A program made the translations under genes and the position numbers. A DNA stretch of 64,000 nucleotides, taken from positions 3,410,001 to 3,474,000 of the forward strand of contig JAPEUQ010000003.1 in assembly GCA_027946365.1 (NCBI GenBank), in the 5' to 3' direction. Under the pieces are notes generated by a model. That model saw only the letters and a program-made list of their open reading frames with translations. It did no database searches and was not told the origin of the DNA. Source of the DNA: Kalmusia sp. IMI 367209 (taxonomy: Eukaryota > Ascomycota > Dothideomycetes > Pleosporales > Didymosphaeriaceae). Shown in pieces: positions 11,809 to 23,607 of this stretch; the first letter of the stretch is position 1, and each line of letters opens with the position of its first letter.

Positions 11809-13409
11809 ATGTCGATTCAGCCGCTGATTACCTTTAAGGCGGGCCAGTGCGAGCTCTCCGTAAATTACCCGGGGTTTTGTCCAGATGTCGCGTGCTGATT
11901 TGACCAGGGCAGCGCACCAAACCACAAGGTGAAGCCGCAACAGACACCGGGTTACGTCTATTTGTACCAAGGCGACGATGGTCTGTCGAACACCCATTTA
12001 CAACAGCTCTCTATTAACCTGATCAGAGTTCGTGCACTTTTGCTGGCGGACACGCAACAGCGCCCTCGAGCAGAATGACCTTGATCTCATCATGATCCCC
12101 GGAGACGGATCTTTCATACCATACACGGGCAGCGAGACGGCTGCGGAATCGGAAAACGTCCATTCACCCACCGATGGCCGTATATTTGTTCTCAAGTTCA
12201 GCTCCAGTTCACAACGGTACCTCTTCTGGCTCCAGTCCAAGTCACAGCACCCCCGCGGCGATGCTAGCTGGTTCAGCCCGCGAGATTTGGCTATCGGGCA
12301 GATCGTTGATAGACTTCTAAATGGCGAGGAGGTTGACGTGCAGACCGAGCTTGCTGTAGCTGCCAGCCAGAACCCCGACGAGGATGAGACGATGGAGGAT
12401 GCCGATGAGCAGGCTGCCAACCGGAACCGACATGGAAGCACGGGAGCTGGAGGCGCCGGCGCAGGTGCCACTGGAGGTGATATCAGAGAAGAGGGTGAAG
12501 AGTCTCGAGAGGGCGGTGCTGATGGCGGCCGAGCGTAGGTACCCAATATTCATATCCTCGGCAGCGACGTCGTGGCGCGGTCGACTTTACAGGCATGACG
12601 TGGGCGGCGATGGAAGAGATGGCTGCAATCAAAAGCGCATCCCCGTCACAGTAAGGCGTTATTGGCGCGAACAAAATGTCCACGGACACTACATGGGTTC
12701 TGCTCAACTGTACCACTAGAAAATTACCATATCATGTCTTGCACTGCGTTCGCCCGCCACGACGCTCGACCGACTGTCTTTTTGTCTTCATCTTTTGTGT
12801 TTTTCATGCGTATATGTTGTCACGAAGTCGTGCTGACGTATTATCAGAGCGGCCGCAGGATCGAGCGACGCCTCCGCTATCGTACAAAACTTCCTACAAT
12901 CACTCAAGTCTGGAGGCGCTTCCAGCGGCGCATCCAGCTCCGGAGACCCTTTCACCACGCTCCTCGACCTCCTTAGTCCCAATACCACCGTCCCTGTCAT
13001 CGATAAAGCACCCGATTCTTTCATTGACGCCCTCTGCTCCAACCTCCCCACGACCCTGTTCCTCATCGAAGCCGAAGTCGATGACATTGCCGACATCGAT
13101 CCCAACTCTGAAACCGCACAGACTGTTCTACAGACACTAGATCAAGAGCAGAAGCGAGATGTCATTAAGAGGGTTGTTACAAGTCCACAGATGAGGCAGA
13201 GCTTGGGGAGCTTGACGGTTGCGCTGAGGGATGGTGGGCTGCCTAATGTGAGTCAGGCGCTGAAGATTGATGTGCAGAATGGCGGGTACATGAGGGGCGG
13301 GGGTATGCCGCTTGGTGGAGGGGATGCGGTCAAAGCATTCGTGGAGGGCGTGAAGAAGACAGTACAGAAGGAGAAGGGAGACGAGGACGAGGATATGGAT
13401 ACGAGTTGA
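11809..13409 (+). CDS. rpn13: 26S proteasome ubiquitin receptor Rpn13/ADRM1
   Basis: Exons are 11809-11859, 11908-11980, 12027-12534 and 12848-13409, giving 397 aa. The first exons encode the Pru domain: start MSIQPLITFKAGQCELS, then KVKPQQTPGYVYLY, HFCWRTR, GRIFVLKFSSSSQRYLFWLQ and DLAIGQIVDRLLNGEEVDV. An acidic and Gly/Ala-rich linker follows. The last ~130 residues match the C-terminal UCH37-binding (DEUBAD) domain, as in animal ADRM1 and unlike the short yeast Rpn13. The protein binds ubiquitin chains at the proteasome 19S cap. The third intron (313 nt) is unusually long; a small extra exon within it cannot be excluded. Confidence 0.9.
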
Positions 13410-13778
13410 GGGAAGGAACTGGTTATGCCATGATGAAAAATTGTACAAAGTAGAGTTGCAACTTGGGCCTCATTTGCTTAGACATCACGAGTTTGCATGA
13501 CTCGTCACGAGCATATCGACATGATGCATACATACCATGACAACAAATTACACGAGTATTACTCACATATTGCTCCGCCCTTCTCACTAAGATCAAGCTG
13601 ACTTATATACGAAATATGAGTACATGCTGTGGAAAATCCGTGTAATTTGAGGTTCCGGACTGTCTGTATTAGTATTACGAGCCCTAGAATGACCCGCTCA
13701 CATTAGACAAAACACGCCGAGGCGCGTAAAAAGCTCGTTACTGGTTTGTAGCTTTCATTTACCACTGTCCACACTTCC
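13410..13778. other. convergent 3' intergenic region
   Basis: This lies tail to tail between Rpn13 (+) and the small cysteine-motif gene (-). Nothing else was recognised. Confidence 0.5.
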
Positions 13779-14667
13779 TCAAATCAAACACTTCTCACTT
13801 GTGTGTACTATCACAAACATACTCCTAAAATTCGCTCCTTGATCCTTCAATCCCATCACCCTGTCCACCCTCTCCCATCCCACCATCACCAACCCCCAAC
13901 CCATCCATCTCCTACTAAGCCTCACGATATTCACCAGCCCCAACCTCTCGCCCACCCTCCTCACCCCACTCCAAAAGTCCACATCTTCTGCTCTCACCCC
14001 TGGATGTCCATCCGCATACATCTTCATCCAGCGCGCGCGCACCATCTCGTACTCCGGCTGCATGTAGCACTCGCAGCAGGGATGATTGCCCCGCGGCAAG
14101 TATCGCGCGAAGAACTGCGCGCAAAAGTTAGGCGTGAGCTCTGTTCCAGCGGAGGACTGAGCGGGCGGGACTTGCTGGGGAGGAGGGGAGGTGGATTGAG
14201 AATAAGGTGGTGGAGGAAGGAGAGAGTTGCGGAGGGGCGAGGGCGTGCTTGTGGTTAGAGATGAGGTGTGAGTGGTTTGGGAGAGGCCATCTTTCTTGGT
14301 GTGTGTAGCTTCGCCCGCAATTGGGAGAGAAATAGTTGATTCGATGGAGAGACGGCGCGTCAGGCTTGGAAGTTCTTGCGCATGGTTTAGGCGGGGAGGT
14401 GTTGGCGTAGCTGGTTCATCGACTCGGGTCGGCGATGATGGCGTGGGGAAGGCTGTAGCTATGGCGTGTGGGCATGGTGTTGTGCCTGGATGTGGACGGT
14501 GTCAGTCAGGTATATCGAAGCTGAAGGACATTCAAGAGAGCAAAGAGTATCGAATGAATTCACAGATTGGAATGAGCTAGCGAGTATGGTTAATTCGCAT
14601 TGGGAGCTTACGTACAGATTTCTTTGGTGTGCCCGCAATGATAGACTTGTAGGAGCTTATGGCACAT
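13779..14667 (-). CDS. small cysteine-motif protein, unknown function
   Basis: Exons are 14667-14616 and 14485-13779, separated by a 130-nt GTACGT..CAG intron; the protein is 252 aa. The first exon encodes just MCHKLLQVYHCGHTKEIC, a Cys/His module (C2, C11, H13, C18) resembling a metal-binding knuckle. Exon 2 adds TPCPHA, then a Pro/Ser/Thr-rich disordered region, and a folded-looking end with FCAQFFARYLPRGNHPCCEC and a Trp/Arg-rich helix. The same N-terminal pattern occurs in the protein at 48621-48937. Such MC..CxH proteins are common unnamed proteins of filamentous ascomycetes; the function is unknown. Splice phase (T|GC completing a Cys codon) supports the model. Confidence 0.7.
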
Positions 14668-15077
14668 TTTTAATGGCTGTGCTTTGGAGGTGACTTTGTT
14701 GTGGCGATTGGGTGTTGTAGTCAACAATCGAGAATTTTTATGACGGAGGAGAAACAAAGAGTGACGTGCGTCTAGTGATAGCGGAGTATTTCCGCAAGTG
14801 AAGGCTGGACAGCGGTTCGGTCGTACCGTAAACACTGACCTTTCACTGACTGTTGGCACATTAGCGTCAGCATGACTCCATGACAAACGCAAAAGAAAAT
14901 TAGCATGTAACATAATACCCTAGGCTATAGATTCATCTTTCGTATTTTGCTATCGAACAAGTCATATAACTAGAGCTATCCGTTCATCATTCACCTACAC
15001 ATGGACGCCGAAAAACATGTCCCACGAACTCCCCCACACCATACAATGCAGGTCCTCTCCAGGCTCCAAAATGGCGT
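14668..15077. other. intergenic region
   Basis: This holds the promoter of the cysteine-motif gene and the 3' flank of prolyl-tRNA synthetase. No other feature is supported. Confidence 0.4.
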
Positions 15078-16926
15078 CTAATAGCTACGACCGAAAAGAA
15101 CCCACTTCTTGGCGAGGTTCTTGCAGTCAGGATTGATGCACTTCGTCTCGCCTTCTTTGATACCCTCCGGCTGCTCGAAGGGGATGCACAAGCTCTTTGC
15201 ACCCATGGCTGGAGCCTGTTTGTCCTCCGCAACGCCATCACCTAGCGCTTTCCTTGCGCTCTTTTCCTTCACCTCATCTTCACATTTCTCACCCTCGCAA
15301 TGAGGAACAAGAATCACGTTCTTGCCATTCAGTGTAGGGACGAAGTCGTCCCAGTTGGTTAGCTTAACGCGATGTTCGTCATATGCCTTGGTTGCCTTGG
15401 CGAGCATGTCCTTTTGGATAGTCTCGAGTAACTTAGGGATGGCTTCCTTAAGCTCCTCAATCTTGACTTCTCCACGCGCCTGAGCCTTATCGTCAATGTC
15501 GCGGCGAGAGGTAGTGACCTGGCCCTTCTCGGCATCCTTTGGACCAAACTCAATGCGTAGCGGAATACCTTTCATCTCCCAGTCATTGAACTTGAAGCCT
15601 GGAGAGTAGCCTTCCCTGAGATCAGTCTCCACGCGAACACCTACGGACTCTAGATCGCTCTTAATGCCGTCCACCTTCTTGTAGAGGTCCTCCTTAGCTT
15701 CAGGACTTGTCTTCGCGGTGACACCGGCAGGAATAATGACGACCTGGATCTCAGCCACTCGCGGGGGGATCACTAAACCGCGGTTGTCACCATGAGTGAG
15801 AATCATGACACCAATAGAACGAGTCGTGAGACCCCAAGAGTTCTGCCATACATGTACATGCTCTGACTTGCCGGCCTCCTTGGCAGTGGGATCCTCAACC
15901 GTAATGTTGAACATCTTTGAGAAGTGTTGACCAAGGCAATGAGAAGTGGCTGCCTGGATTCCCCGACCAGTGGCAGGGATGAAGCCCTCGATGGTCGTAG
16001 TAAAATCGGCACCAGGGAACTTTTCATTTACGGTCTTGGTACCCTTGACCACCGGAACGGCAAGAAGCTCTTGGTAGACATCGGCGTACCAATCGAGAAT
16101 TTGAAGCACCTCTGTCTCAGCCTCCTTTTGCGTCAAATGCGCCGTGTGACCCTCCTGCCAAAGGAACTCTCGTGATCGGATAAAAGGCATTGGGTGTTTG
16201 AACTCCCACCGAACTACGTTGTTCCACTGGTTCAGCTTGAGAGGAAGGTCTCGGTGAGATTGGATCTTGCGAGCGAAGTGAGGGTACATAGCGGTCTCGC
16301 TGGTAGGACGGACGGCGACAGGTTTCTCAAGGTCAGACTTGCCTCCCTTGGTAACCCAGGCCACCTCCGCGGCGAAACCTTCAAGATGCTCCTTCTCGCG
16401 CTCGAGATTGTCGGAGCTGATGAAAATGGGGAAGTAGGCGTTGCGGACTTTGAGGGTCTAGAACGCGTAAGCGATGTTTCTCAACAACAGGTAATACATG
16501 TACTGACCTTGATCTTGGCATCGAACCAAGCCTTGATGTTCTCCCAGATAGCGTAACTACCGGGCTCCAAGATGTAGCAGCCAGCGACCTAATCGATCTT
16601 GTAAGTGTCTCGCAAAAGAGCGCGGATCAACATGAGCTCACATCGTAGTATGAAATCATTTGTCCCTTGGTAATGACTTGTTGGTACCATTCTGCCAGAT
16701 CATCTTCTTTTGCGACATCAATGCCGATCAAGGCAGCGCCTTCAATCTGTCCATGGGTGAATACACGATTCCACATTGACTACTCGGTGTATGCCTAACG
16801 GACCTTCTTCTTTTGCTGCTGGGGCTTCTTGGCCGCAGTCTTGGGGGTGCCATCCTTCTTATTCTTCTTGACCTCGGAGATGGAGAGATTCTTCAACTGT
16901 CCGTCCGCTGCGCTTGCTTCGGCCAT
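15078..16926 (-). CDS. cytoplasmic prolyl-tRNA synthetase (eukaryotic/archaeal type)
   Basis: Exons are 16926-16804, 16746-16642, 16588-16508 and 16457-15078; introns are 57, 53 and 50 nt, all phase 0. The product is 562 aa. It charges tRNA-Pro with proline. Class II motif 2 is seen in [20 protein letters not shown] and motif 3 in [20 protein letters not shown]. The ATP/proline site is [13 protein letters not shown]. The anticodon-binding domain follows, then the archaeal-type C-terminal zinc-binding domain with Cys in GEKCED, KSLCIP and KCINPDCKN, and the conserved terminal Tyr (GRSY). A Lys-rich head precedes it; there is no YbaK-like editing insertion. The first intron has an unusual GTCCGT donor. 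It is head to head with CCT1. Confidence 0.95.
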
Positions 16927-17438
16927 GTTGAATGAAAGGTTGCGGATCGCGTAGACGGATCTGCCAGACTCAGAGTCAACTATCGTCCCAGATTTTCAAC
17001 TCGAGAACGAGTCTGTATCCTCCTATATATTGGTGTGTCGTGGATGTCGGAAGCAATGTGCTGGACGGATAGGCACGGTTTAGGAATAAAGTCGCGTTTG
17101 GGCTCGTGGTGGGGTAGCGGGGAACGCGAGATTCAAGATATAGAGGAGAGCCGTACCTGCAATTGAAGGAGTCAGCGATGAGTCAGAAGTCCGAGGGCGG
17201 AGGGCGGTACTGACCTGTATAGCTGAAGAGTCACTGGCCGGTTTTCCTCGAGGCTGTCTGGAGTTGCGCTCGTATTGCGCCCAAGATCAAATAATAGAGG
17301 GGCTGCTTTGGCACTGGCCAGCCTGAGTCAGTTCAACAGTGCGCTAATGCCGGCAGAACTATTGGCCGACAGCGCCCGCGTCGAGAGTTTTCGAAAAGGC
17401 AGCAAAACGTCAACAACAAATAGCTCGAACACACCACC
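16927..17438. promoter_or_regulatory. shared divergent promoter region (ProRS / CCT1)
   Basis: This 512-bp region separates the start codons of two divergently transcribed housekeeping genes and holds no gene of its own. Its promoter role is inferred from position; no specific operator was identified. Confidence 0.5.
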
Positions 17439-19260
17439 ATGGCCGGAATCTTCGAGCAGCAGCGCAATGCCGGAACTCTGTGTAAGCTCACGAAGCTCCA
17501 TGGCAGGAAAAATAACTAATTTGAGAGGCAGTCCTCGGCGGAACGAAGATCAGTGGTCAGGACATCCGCGACCAAAATGTACTCGCGACCCAGGCGATTG
17601 CCGATGTCGTCAAATCCTCCTTCGGACCCTCAGGTCTCGACAAAATGATGGTCGACGACATCGGCGACGTGACGGTGACCAACGATGGCGCGACAATCCT
17701 CAGCTTGCTCGACATTGAGCACCCCGCCGGCAAAATCCTTGTGGATTTGGCACAGCAACAGGACAAGGAGGTCGGCGATGGAACCACTTCAGTTGTCATA
17801 ATAGCAGCCGAGCTGCTGCGGCGCGCAAATGAGCTCATGAAGAATAAAATACATCCAACAACTATCATCACTGGATACAGGCTGGCGCTCAGGGAAGCTG
17901 TAAAGTACATGAGCGAGAACATCAGCACGAGCGTGGCCACTCTGGGCCGTGAACCCTTGGTCAACATTGCGAAGACGTCCATGTCGAGCAAGATCATCGG
18001 GTCCGACTCGGAGTTCTTCTCCAACATGGTAGTGGATGCCATGCAATCTGTCAAGACCATCAACAATAAGAATGAGGTCAAATACCCGGTCAAAGCTGTA
18101 AACATTCTGAAGGCACACGGAAAGGGAGTGACCGAGTCAATATTAGTTAAGGGCTACGCTCTAAATTGTACAGTCGCCTCGCAAGCCATGAAGACCCGCG
18201 TTACGGATGCGAAGATTGCGTGTTTGGACATCAACCTGCAGAAGGAGCGAATGAAGTTGGGTGTGCACATCACCATCGATGATCCAGAGCAACTTGAGAA
18301 GATTCGCGAACGAGAATCAGGAATCGTCGTCGAGCGGATAGAAATGATTCTCAAGGCAGGCGCGAACGTTGTCCTCACAACTAAGGGAATCGATGACATG
18401 TGCTTGAAGCATTTCGTTGAGAAGGGTGCTATTGCCGTACGGAGATGTAAAAAGGAGGACTTGCGCAGGATAGCGAAAGCAACTGGCGCCACCCTTGTCA
18501 GTACTTTGTCGGATCTCAACGGTGATGAGAAATTCGAACCATCGTACCTGGGTTCAGCCGAGGAGGTGGTACAGGAGCGTATCTCGGATGATGAGTGCAT
18601 CCTAGTCAAGGGCACCAAGGCATTCTCATCGGCTTCCATCATTTTGCGAGGAGCGAACGATTACGCTCTCGATGAGATGGAGCGATCTGTGCACGATGCG
18701 CTTTCGGCGGTCAAGCGAACGCTGGAGAGCGGTCGCGTTGTACCTGGTGGAGGTTCCGTGGAGACTGCTCTGCACATATACCTGGAGGAGTGGGCGACTT
18801 CGGTGGTCAGTACACCCCCCAATATATATCCTCACTGGTGGAACCGCCAGCTAACACATGCTAGGGTTCCCGTGAACAGCTCGCCATTGCCGCATTCGCC
18901 ACGGCACTCCTCGCTATTCCGAAGACCCTTGCCATAAACGCTGCGAAAGACGCGACTGAGCTGGTAGCCAATCTTCGTTCCAGGCACGCGCTATCTCAAC
19001 GCACATCCTCCGACCCCACAACACCCGAAAATGCTAAGCAACTTGCCCGTTCAAAGAACTATAAGAATTATGGCTTGGACTTGGTGAACGGTAAGGTGCA
19101 CGACTCACTAAAGGCAGGCGTGTTGGAGCCTAGCATGAGCAAAGTCAAGCAGTTGAAGAGCGCTGTGGAGGCGTGTGTTGCTATCATGCGTATCGATACC
19201 ATGATCAAGCTGGATCCTGAGGAAAGAGGCGGAGGTGACGATGATGGACATGGCCATTAG
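17439..19260 (+). CDS. cct1: T-complex protein 1 subunit alpha (CCT1)
   Basis: Exons are 17439-17481, 17532-18805 and 18865-19260, giving 570 aa, a normal length. Intron 1 is 50 nt with a perfect AACTAAT branch site; intron 2 is 59 nt. This is a subunit of the cytosolic chaperonin TRiC/CCT, which folds actin and tubulin. Diagnostic group II chaperonin motifs are present: SSFGPSGLDKMM, VTNDGATIL, the ATPase loop GDGTTSVVI, and VVPGGGSVETALHIYLEEWA. The stretch DDECILVKGTKAFSSASIIL and the ending around RIDTMIKLDPEE match the alpha subunit rather than other CCT paralogues. It ends in a Gly/Asp/His-rich tail. Confidence 0.96.
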
Positions 19261-20525
19261 CCAGGGCGAAGGTTCGATGTCGTTGTATAACGTACCAGCG
19301 CATTGGTAAATAAATGAAACCATGGATACCACGTGTATTGCGCAGCAATGCACTAATGCTTAATGTATGGATGATGTACAAAAATGAAGCTTCGTACGAT
19401 TCCACATTCCTACACGTGCCCGCCTCGCTGACGAATGCGCTTACTGTATTCGGCTGTTGCTGTAGAAGCGACACAAAATATCTTCAGAGCACTGTTTGGT
19501 CATACAGTTCCCAAGGCATGCCTCAATACAGCTTCACATCATTCGTCATAGGTGCATCAGTTAATTGTCGACCACACCACATTACGATGCCGACTCTAGG
19601 TCCATTCCAGCATATTGCTGAGTACCTTCTGAGCCCCAAGGCTTTACTATGAGGTTCCAACTTCAACTACTTGAACGAACGACGCTGTCGGACTTAAAAA
19701 ATCACTATGAATGCTGTGTGGAACGCACATCTCTTCGTCATGGATCCCCAATCATCGTCGCTTCATCGTGTTTCGTGACATGCCTTTGAGGCCATCAAAA
19801 CATACACACACACACACACACACACACATACAGTCAATACTCTCAGGTTTCACAGGTTTGCCTGATCCAGAGTCCACAACGGACGATGCCGGCAACATAT
19901 TACCTTACACAGCGCATCTTCGACATCGCCAAGCAAATGCCAACGCCCGCCCAGACCCAACCCGCGTACGCACCAAGCCCGCAATCTGACTGCGCGGCAT
20001 CCGCCACATCACCTTGCCCCCATCGATCTGCAAATCATCGTTCGATCCGCTGGCTACGCCCAGCCTTTGCGCCCAGGCAGCTACACGTGAGGTTTAGGCT
20101 CCGCTGGGACACTTCGCGGAGCATCATGGCCTGTTACGAGGACGATGTATGATTTGTGATAGAAGCAAAGAATTCTACGTGTACGACGGGACTACGCGCA
20201 AGGCCTGGTGGTCCCACTTGTGAGCACGGATATTCGGATGGGTGGACTGGGGAGGACGCGTCGTCTAAGAGTGTCCGACGTCAGGCTGCACCCTTTTTGG
20301 GTGCGACTTGGGGGTGCAAAATGCGGGATCCACGGCAAGCGCCAAGCATCTTGTCTTCTTAGCTTTGGAGGCACATAAGTAAAATTGGCTGCTCGCGCCT
20401 CTTGGACGGCTGTTTGGCCTCCTTTCTCTCCTCTTCGCCTTGTTCGATGATGGGGACGAACTGTTGATGGACAAGACAGCCTTGAGAGGGTAACAGCGAC
20501 GACTAGCGACGACGCCATTGTCAGC
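19261..20525. other. intergenic region with CA microsatellite
   Basis: No gene is supported. A short frame at 19886-20152 (+) starts well but lacks any recognisable domain, and frames on the minus strand at 20192-20527 look like chance. The right end should contain the RTA1-like promoter. Confidence 0.4.
19804..19828. repeat. (AC)n microsatellite
   Basis: An uninterrupted run of about twelve AC dinucleotides lies in intergenic DNA downstream of CCT1. Confidence 0.95.
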
Positions 20526-21623
20526 ATGAGCGCGCTTGAGGCACTATTGCAAGTGCGATATGTCGAATTACCAAAAAGGGAACACGCTGGTCAATATGGT
20601 AAGCCTAGACCGACTTTACCATAATCTAGACGCACCTCTAAGTTGCCTGTAGCTTTCAACCCGTTCATCTACGACCCCAACATACCGGCCGCTATAGTTG
20701 GCGCGATTGTCATCCTCTTCCTTTCTTCGGTGCTGGTCTACCAATATGTACGCTACCGGTCGTGGTTCTTCTGGGCCGCCCTCATCGGCATCCTCATGGA
20801 AATCATCGGCTACATCTGCCGCCTCGTCTCCGCCACCGACGAAGAAAACAATGTCCCCTTCCTCATCGCCTTCCTCATGATCCTCCTCGCACCCAGCTTC
20901 TTAGCGGCAGCCTGTTACACGGCTTTCAGTCGCGTCGTCTGGTTCTCATGCCCAACCCACGCACTCAAATTCAAAACCCTGTGGTGCTTCCCTAAATACA
21001 TCACACCCACCTTTGTCATCTTCGACCTCTTCAGCTTCGTCATCCAACTCGCCGGCGCGAGCACAATCTCCCGCGCCTACGACCACGATGCTTCTCCCCA
21101 GCGCAGCATCGAAGCCGCTGAGAAACATGTTGTAGCTGGCCGCGTGATACTCATCCTTGGCCTCATCCTCCAGCTCTCCTGCTACATGGCCTTCGCCATA
21201 ATCGCCATGCGCTACTTCTTCATCAGCCTGCACTGGCGGCACGAAGACCTCGGAGACTTCCATATGTTTCGTCGACTGAGCTACTTCATCAACATCGCAG
21301 CGGGCCTGATTACGCTGCGCGCTATATACCGCACACTAGAAATCCCACAGGACAAGACGACGGGGCTACAGTATTTGCAACAGCATGAGTGGTGCTTTTG
21401 GTGTTTCGATGCCGTGCCTGTTGCGCTAGTTTTGGTTGTGATGGCGGTGTGGCACCCGGGGAGGTATTTGCCCAGGAGTTATACCGGGTGGGTCTTGGAT
21501 AAGACCAGGGCTGTAAAAGAGAAAGACGAGCTGAGGCCAGGGAGTCCGGTCCAGGAAACGGAATTGAGGGATTTCACACCGCAGGACTTTGAGTGTCGGG
21601 GTGCGGTGGGGATAACAGCCTGA
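20526..21623 (+). CDS. RTA1-like seven-helix membrane protein
   Basis: Exons are 20526-20598 and 20653-21623, with a 54-nt GTAAGC..TAG intron; the protein is 347 aa. The ATG at 20526 is needed because the long downstream frame has no ATG in a suitable place; splicing gives ...REHAGQY-AFNPFIYDPN. Seven hydrophobic helices are visible, with RTA1-family features: YVRYRSWFFWAALIG, EIIGYICRLVS, LLAPSFLAAACYTAFSRVV, FDLFSFVIQLAGA, and LRAIYRTLE followed by HEWCFWCFDAVP. The family includes yeast Rta1, Rsb1 and Pug1, which affect tolerance of 7-aminocholesterol, sphingoid bases or porphyrins at the plasma membrane. The specific ligand here is unknown. Confidence 0.92.
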
Positions 21624-21946
21624 GGTTATCCGGATGAGTGGATCTCTATGGAATATTAGCTTATGATACCATTGCATTGGCGGCGTTGTGGGGATTCTAT
21701 CAGGTTATACCAGACATCACTTCGTGTCACGAGTCATTTATACAGGGTACACCAAATATACAAACAGATGATCAATTCAAGCTTCTATATACAATGCTGG
21801 CATTCTAGTCTGCATGCTGACCATCCATTCCTCCATCTCTCTTATAACTATACACAAGCGAAAGAAGGCGAAAAGAAAGAATTTTGCAAGTATAGACAGA
21901 CAGCTCTAGATTCAAGCTCACACATCTATATACTACATCTCAGCAT
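21624..21946. other. convergent 3' intergenic region
   Basis: This is the tail-to-tail gap between the RTA1-like gene and the GH7 gene; it is AT-rich and nothing else was recognised. Confidence 0.5.
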
Positions 21947-23537
21947 CTATGCGGGCTGGGCGAAAGTCGACCCGATGGGACCGAACTTGATGTTGGAGTA
22001 GATAACCGTAGCATCCGGCGAGTTAGTCTCGACATCGTCGGGCTTGCCCGAGTCGGTGGCACAGGTACCACGAGCGACACCAGGAGTCGACGGGTCCTTG
22101 TCAGTGGGGTAGGTGGAGTCGAGCCACAGCATGTTGACCGCATGGTCGTCCCAGAGCGACATGACGAGGACGTGGCCCTTAGCGAGCGAGGCACCCATCT
22201 GCTTGAGGCCGCCGCGGTCCTGGAAGCCTGTCTTGTCGCCGAAGGCGGACTTCTGGGCATCGCAGAAGGCGTCGGTGATGGAGTTGCCGGTGACACCCGA
22301 GACGGTCGAGTCGGAGTTCTTGAAGACCTTGCCGTCTTGTACGTAGAAGCGCTTGATCTCAGTGAGCGAGGAGCCCGAGCCCACGAATTGCGTAACGACG
22401 GTCATTTTCTTGCCAGTGTCGAGGGTGGCGCCGGGGCCGTAGAAGTCGGTCACACCCATGCGGTAGCTCTGAGATGATGTTAGTGGCTATGAGGGTGTGG
22501 AGGGCCGGGTGTTTAACTTACGTTGAAGTCGCATCCATCCTTGTCGCAGTTGCCGCCATAGCGGTTGTCGCCGTCACCGCAGTCGGTGCCAGTGCAAGCC
22601 ATGAAACCAAGCTGCTTGCAAGGGTGGGGAGTGTAGGCAGTGGAGATCTTGTTGGCCTCCCAGAGATCCATCTCAGGGCAGCAGGCGCCCATCTTTCCGC
22701 TACCGGCGTTCTTGTCGTTGGGAGATGGCTCCCAGCCCTCAGAGTTAGCCTTACCATCAATCCACTTAATGTCGTGGGGGCACTGAGCGTCGCAGTAACC
22801 TGCAAAACGTTAGCACTAGAATCAATGTATGATCATTGCTTCACTTACCAGTTCCGTACTTGGCACCGGCCTTGTTGTTACCCTTGCCCATACCACCGTC
22901 CGCAGCCATCTCGACGGTGTAAAGAGCACCATTCAGACCACAAGGCAGCTTGGAGACGTCGACATCGAAGGTGAATTCCTTGCCGATGAGGTTGAACATC
23001 TGGTACTTGCTGTCGGACTCCATGAGGTAGGTGCGCGAGCCGATATTAGTAGAGTAAGAGCCCTTAGTGACGAACTTCAAGGTCAGGGCGTTGCCGCTGG
23101 TGCTGATACCGTAGGTTCCAGAGTAGTCGGCGCCATCAATAGCGCAGTTTTTCGCGCAGGTAGCACCATCCGCGCAGCTCGTCGCGTTCCAGGTGTTGTC
23201 GGTGTAGCAGTTGGTGTATCCACTAGTAACGTGGGCCCATCGCCAGTTGGAGTCGAGAGTGATAGAGCCAGACTTGGTTGTGCAGCTGGTACCTCCAGTG
23301 CCGGTGCAAGTCTGCCAGCTCATAGACGGGTGCTTCTCACTCTGATTGGGTGGTTAGCAGGGCTCTTTTGTAATCTTTGGTCATGAATATCATCGCTCTG
23401 GTGCTTCATTCAACTCTCCTCGACGTGGTTAGGATGATTGATGATTCAGGAAGTCTTACTTGCTGCGTGCCGACCTGCTGGGCGCTGGCGGCCCCAAAGA
23501 GGGAGAGAGACGCGAGAGCGAGAGTCTTGTACTGCAT
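21947..23537 (-). CDS. GH7 cellulase (cellobiohydrolase-type), no carbohydrate-binding module
   Basis: Exons are 23537-23460, 23341-22849, 22799-22522 and 22468-21947; introns are 118, 49 and 53 nt. The product is 456 aa. The signal peptide [19 protein letters not shown] precedes the mature start [16 protein letters not shown]. The retaining GH7 catalytic triad E-x-D-x-x-E is seen in [11 protein letters not shown]. Paired Cys throughout and the substrate-tunnel Trp in LDSNWRWAH fit secreted GH7 enzymes. Loops such as [18 protein letters not shown] and the ~430-residue core suggest a cellobiohydrolase rather than an endoglucanase. It ends right after the core ([12 protein letters not shown]), so linker and CBM1 are absent. 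A TATA box lies about 65 bp upstream. No partner genes lie next to it. Confidence 0.94.
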
Positions 23538-23599
23538 CTTGACTGCTGTAAAGAATGATTGTCGGATGGTGAAGAAGGCAGAGAGCTATGTGCTGCTAT

Positions 23600-23607
23600 C
23601 TTATATA
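23600..23607 (-). promoter_or_regulatory. TATA box of the GH7 gene
   Basis: On the minus strand the sequence reads TATATAAG, 63-70 bp before the GH7 start codon, a typical place for a strongly regulated fungal secreted-enzyme gene. A palindromic GGCTAGCC about 590 bp upstream (near 24127-24134) fits the XlnR-type GGCTRR consensus on both strands, but a hit that short is weak evidence. Confidence 0.6.

Noticed and set aside
19886..20152. 88-codon plus-strand frame starting with a good ATG
   Set aside because: After the first ~20 residues it is low complexity, and no family or neighbour relation supports it.
20192..20527. Minus-strand 111-codon frame upstream of the RTA1-like gene
   Set aside because: It overlaps the likely promoter, has an Arg/Pro/Ser composition typical of chance frames, and shows no domain or splice signals.
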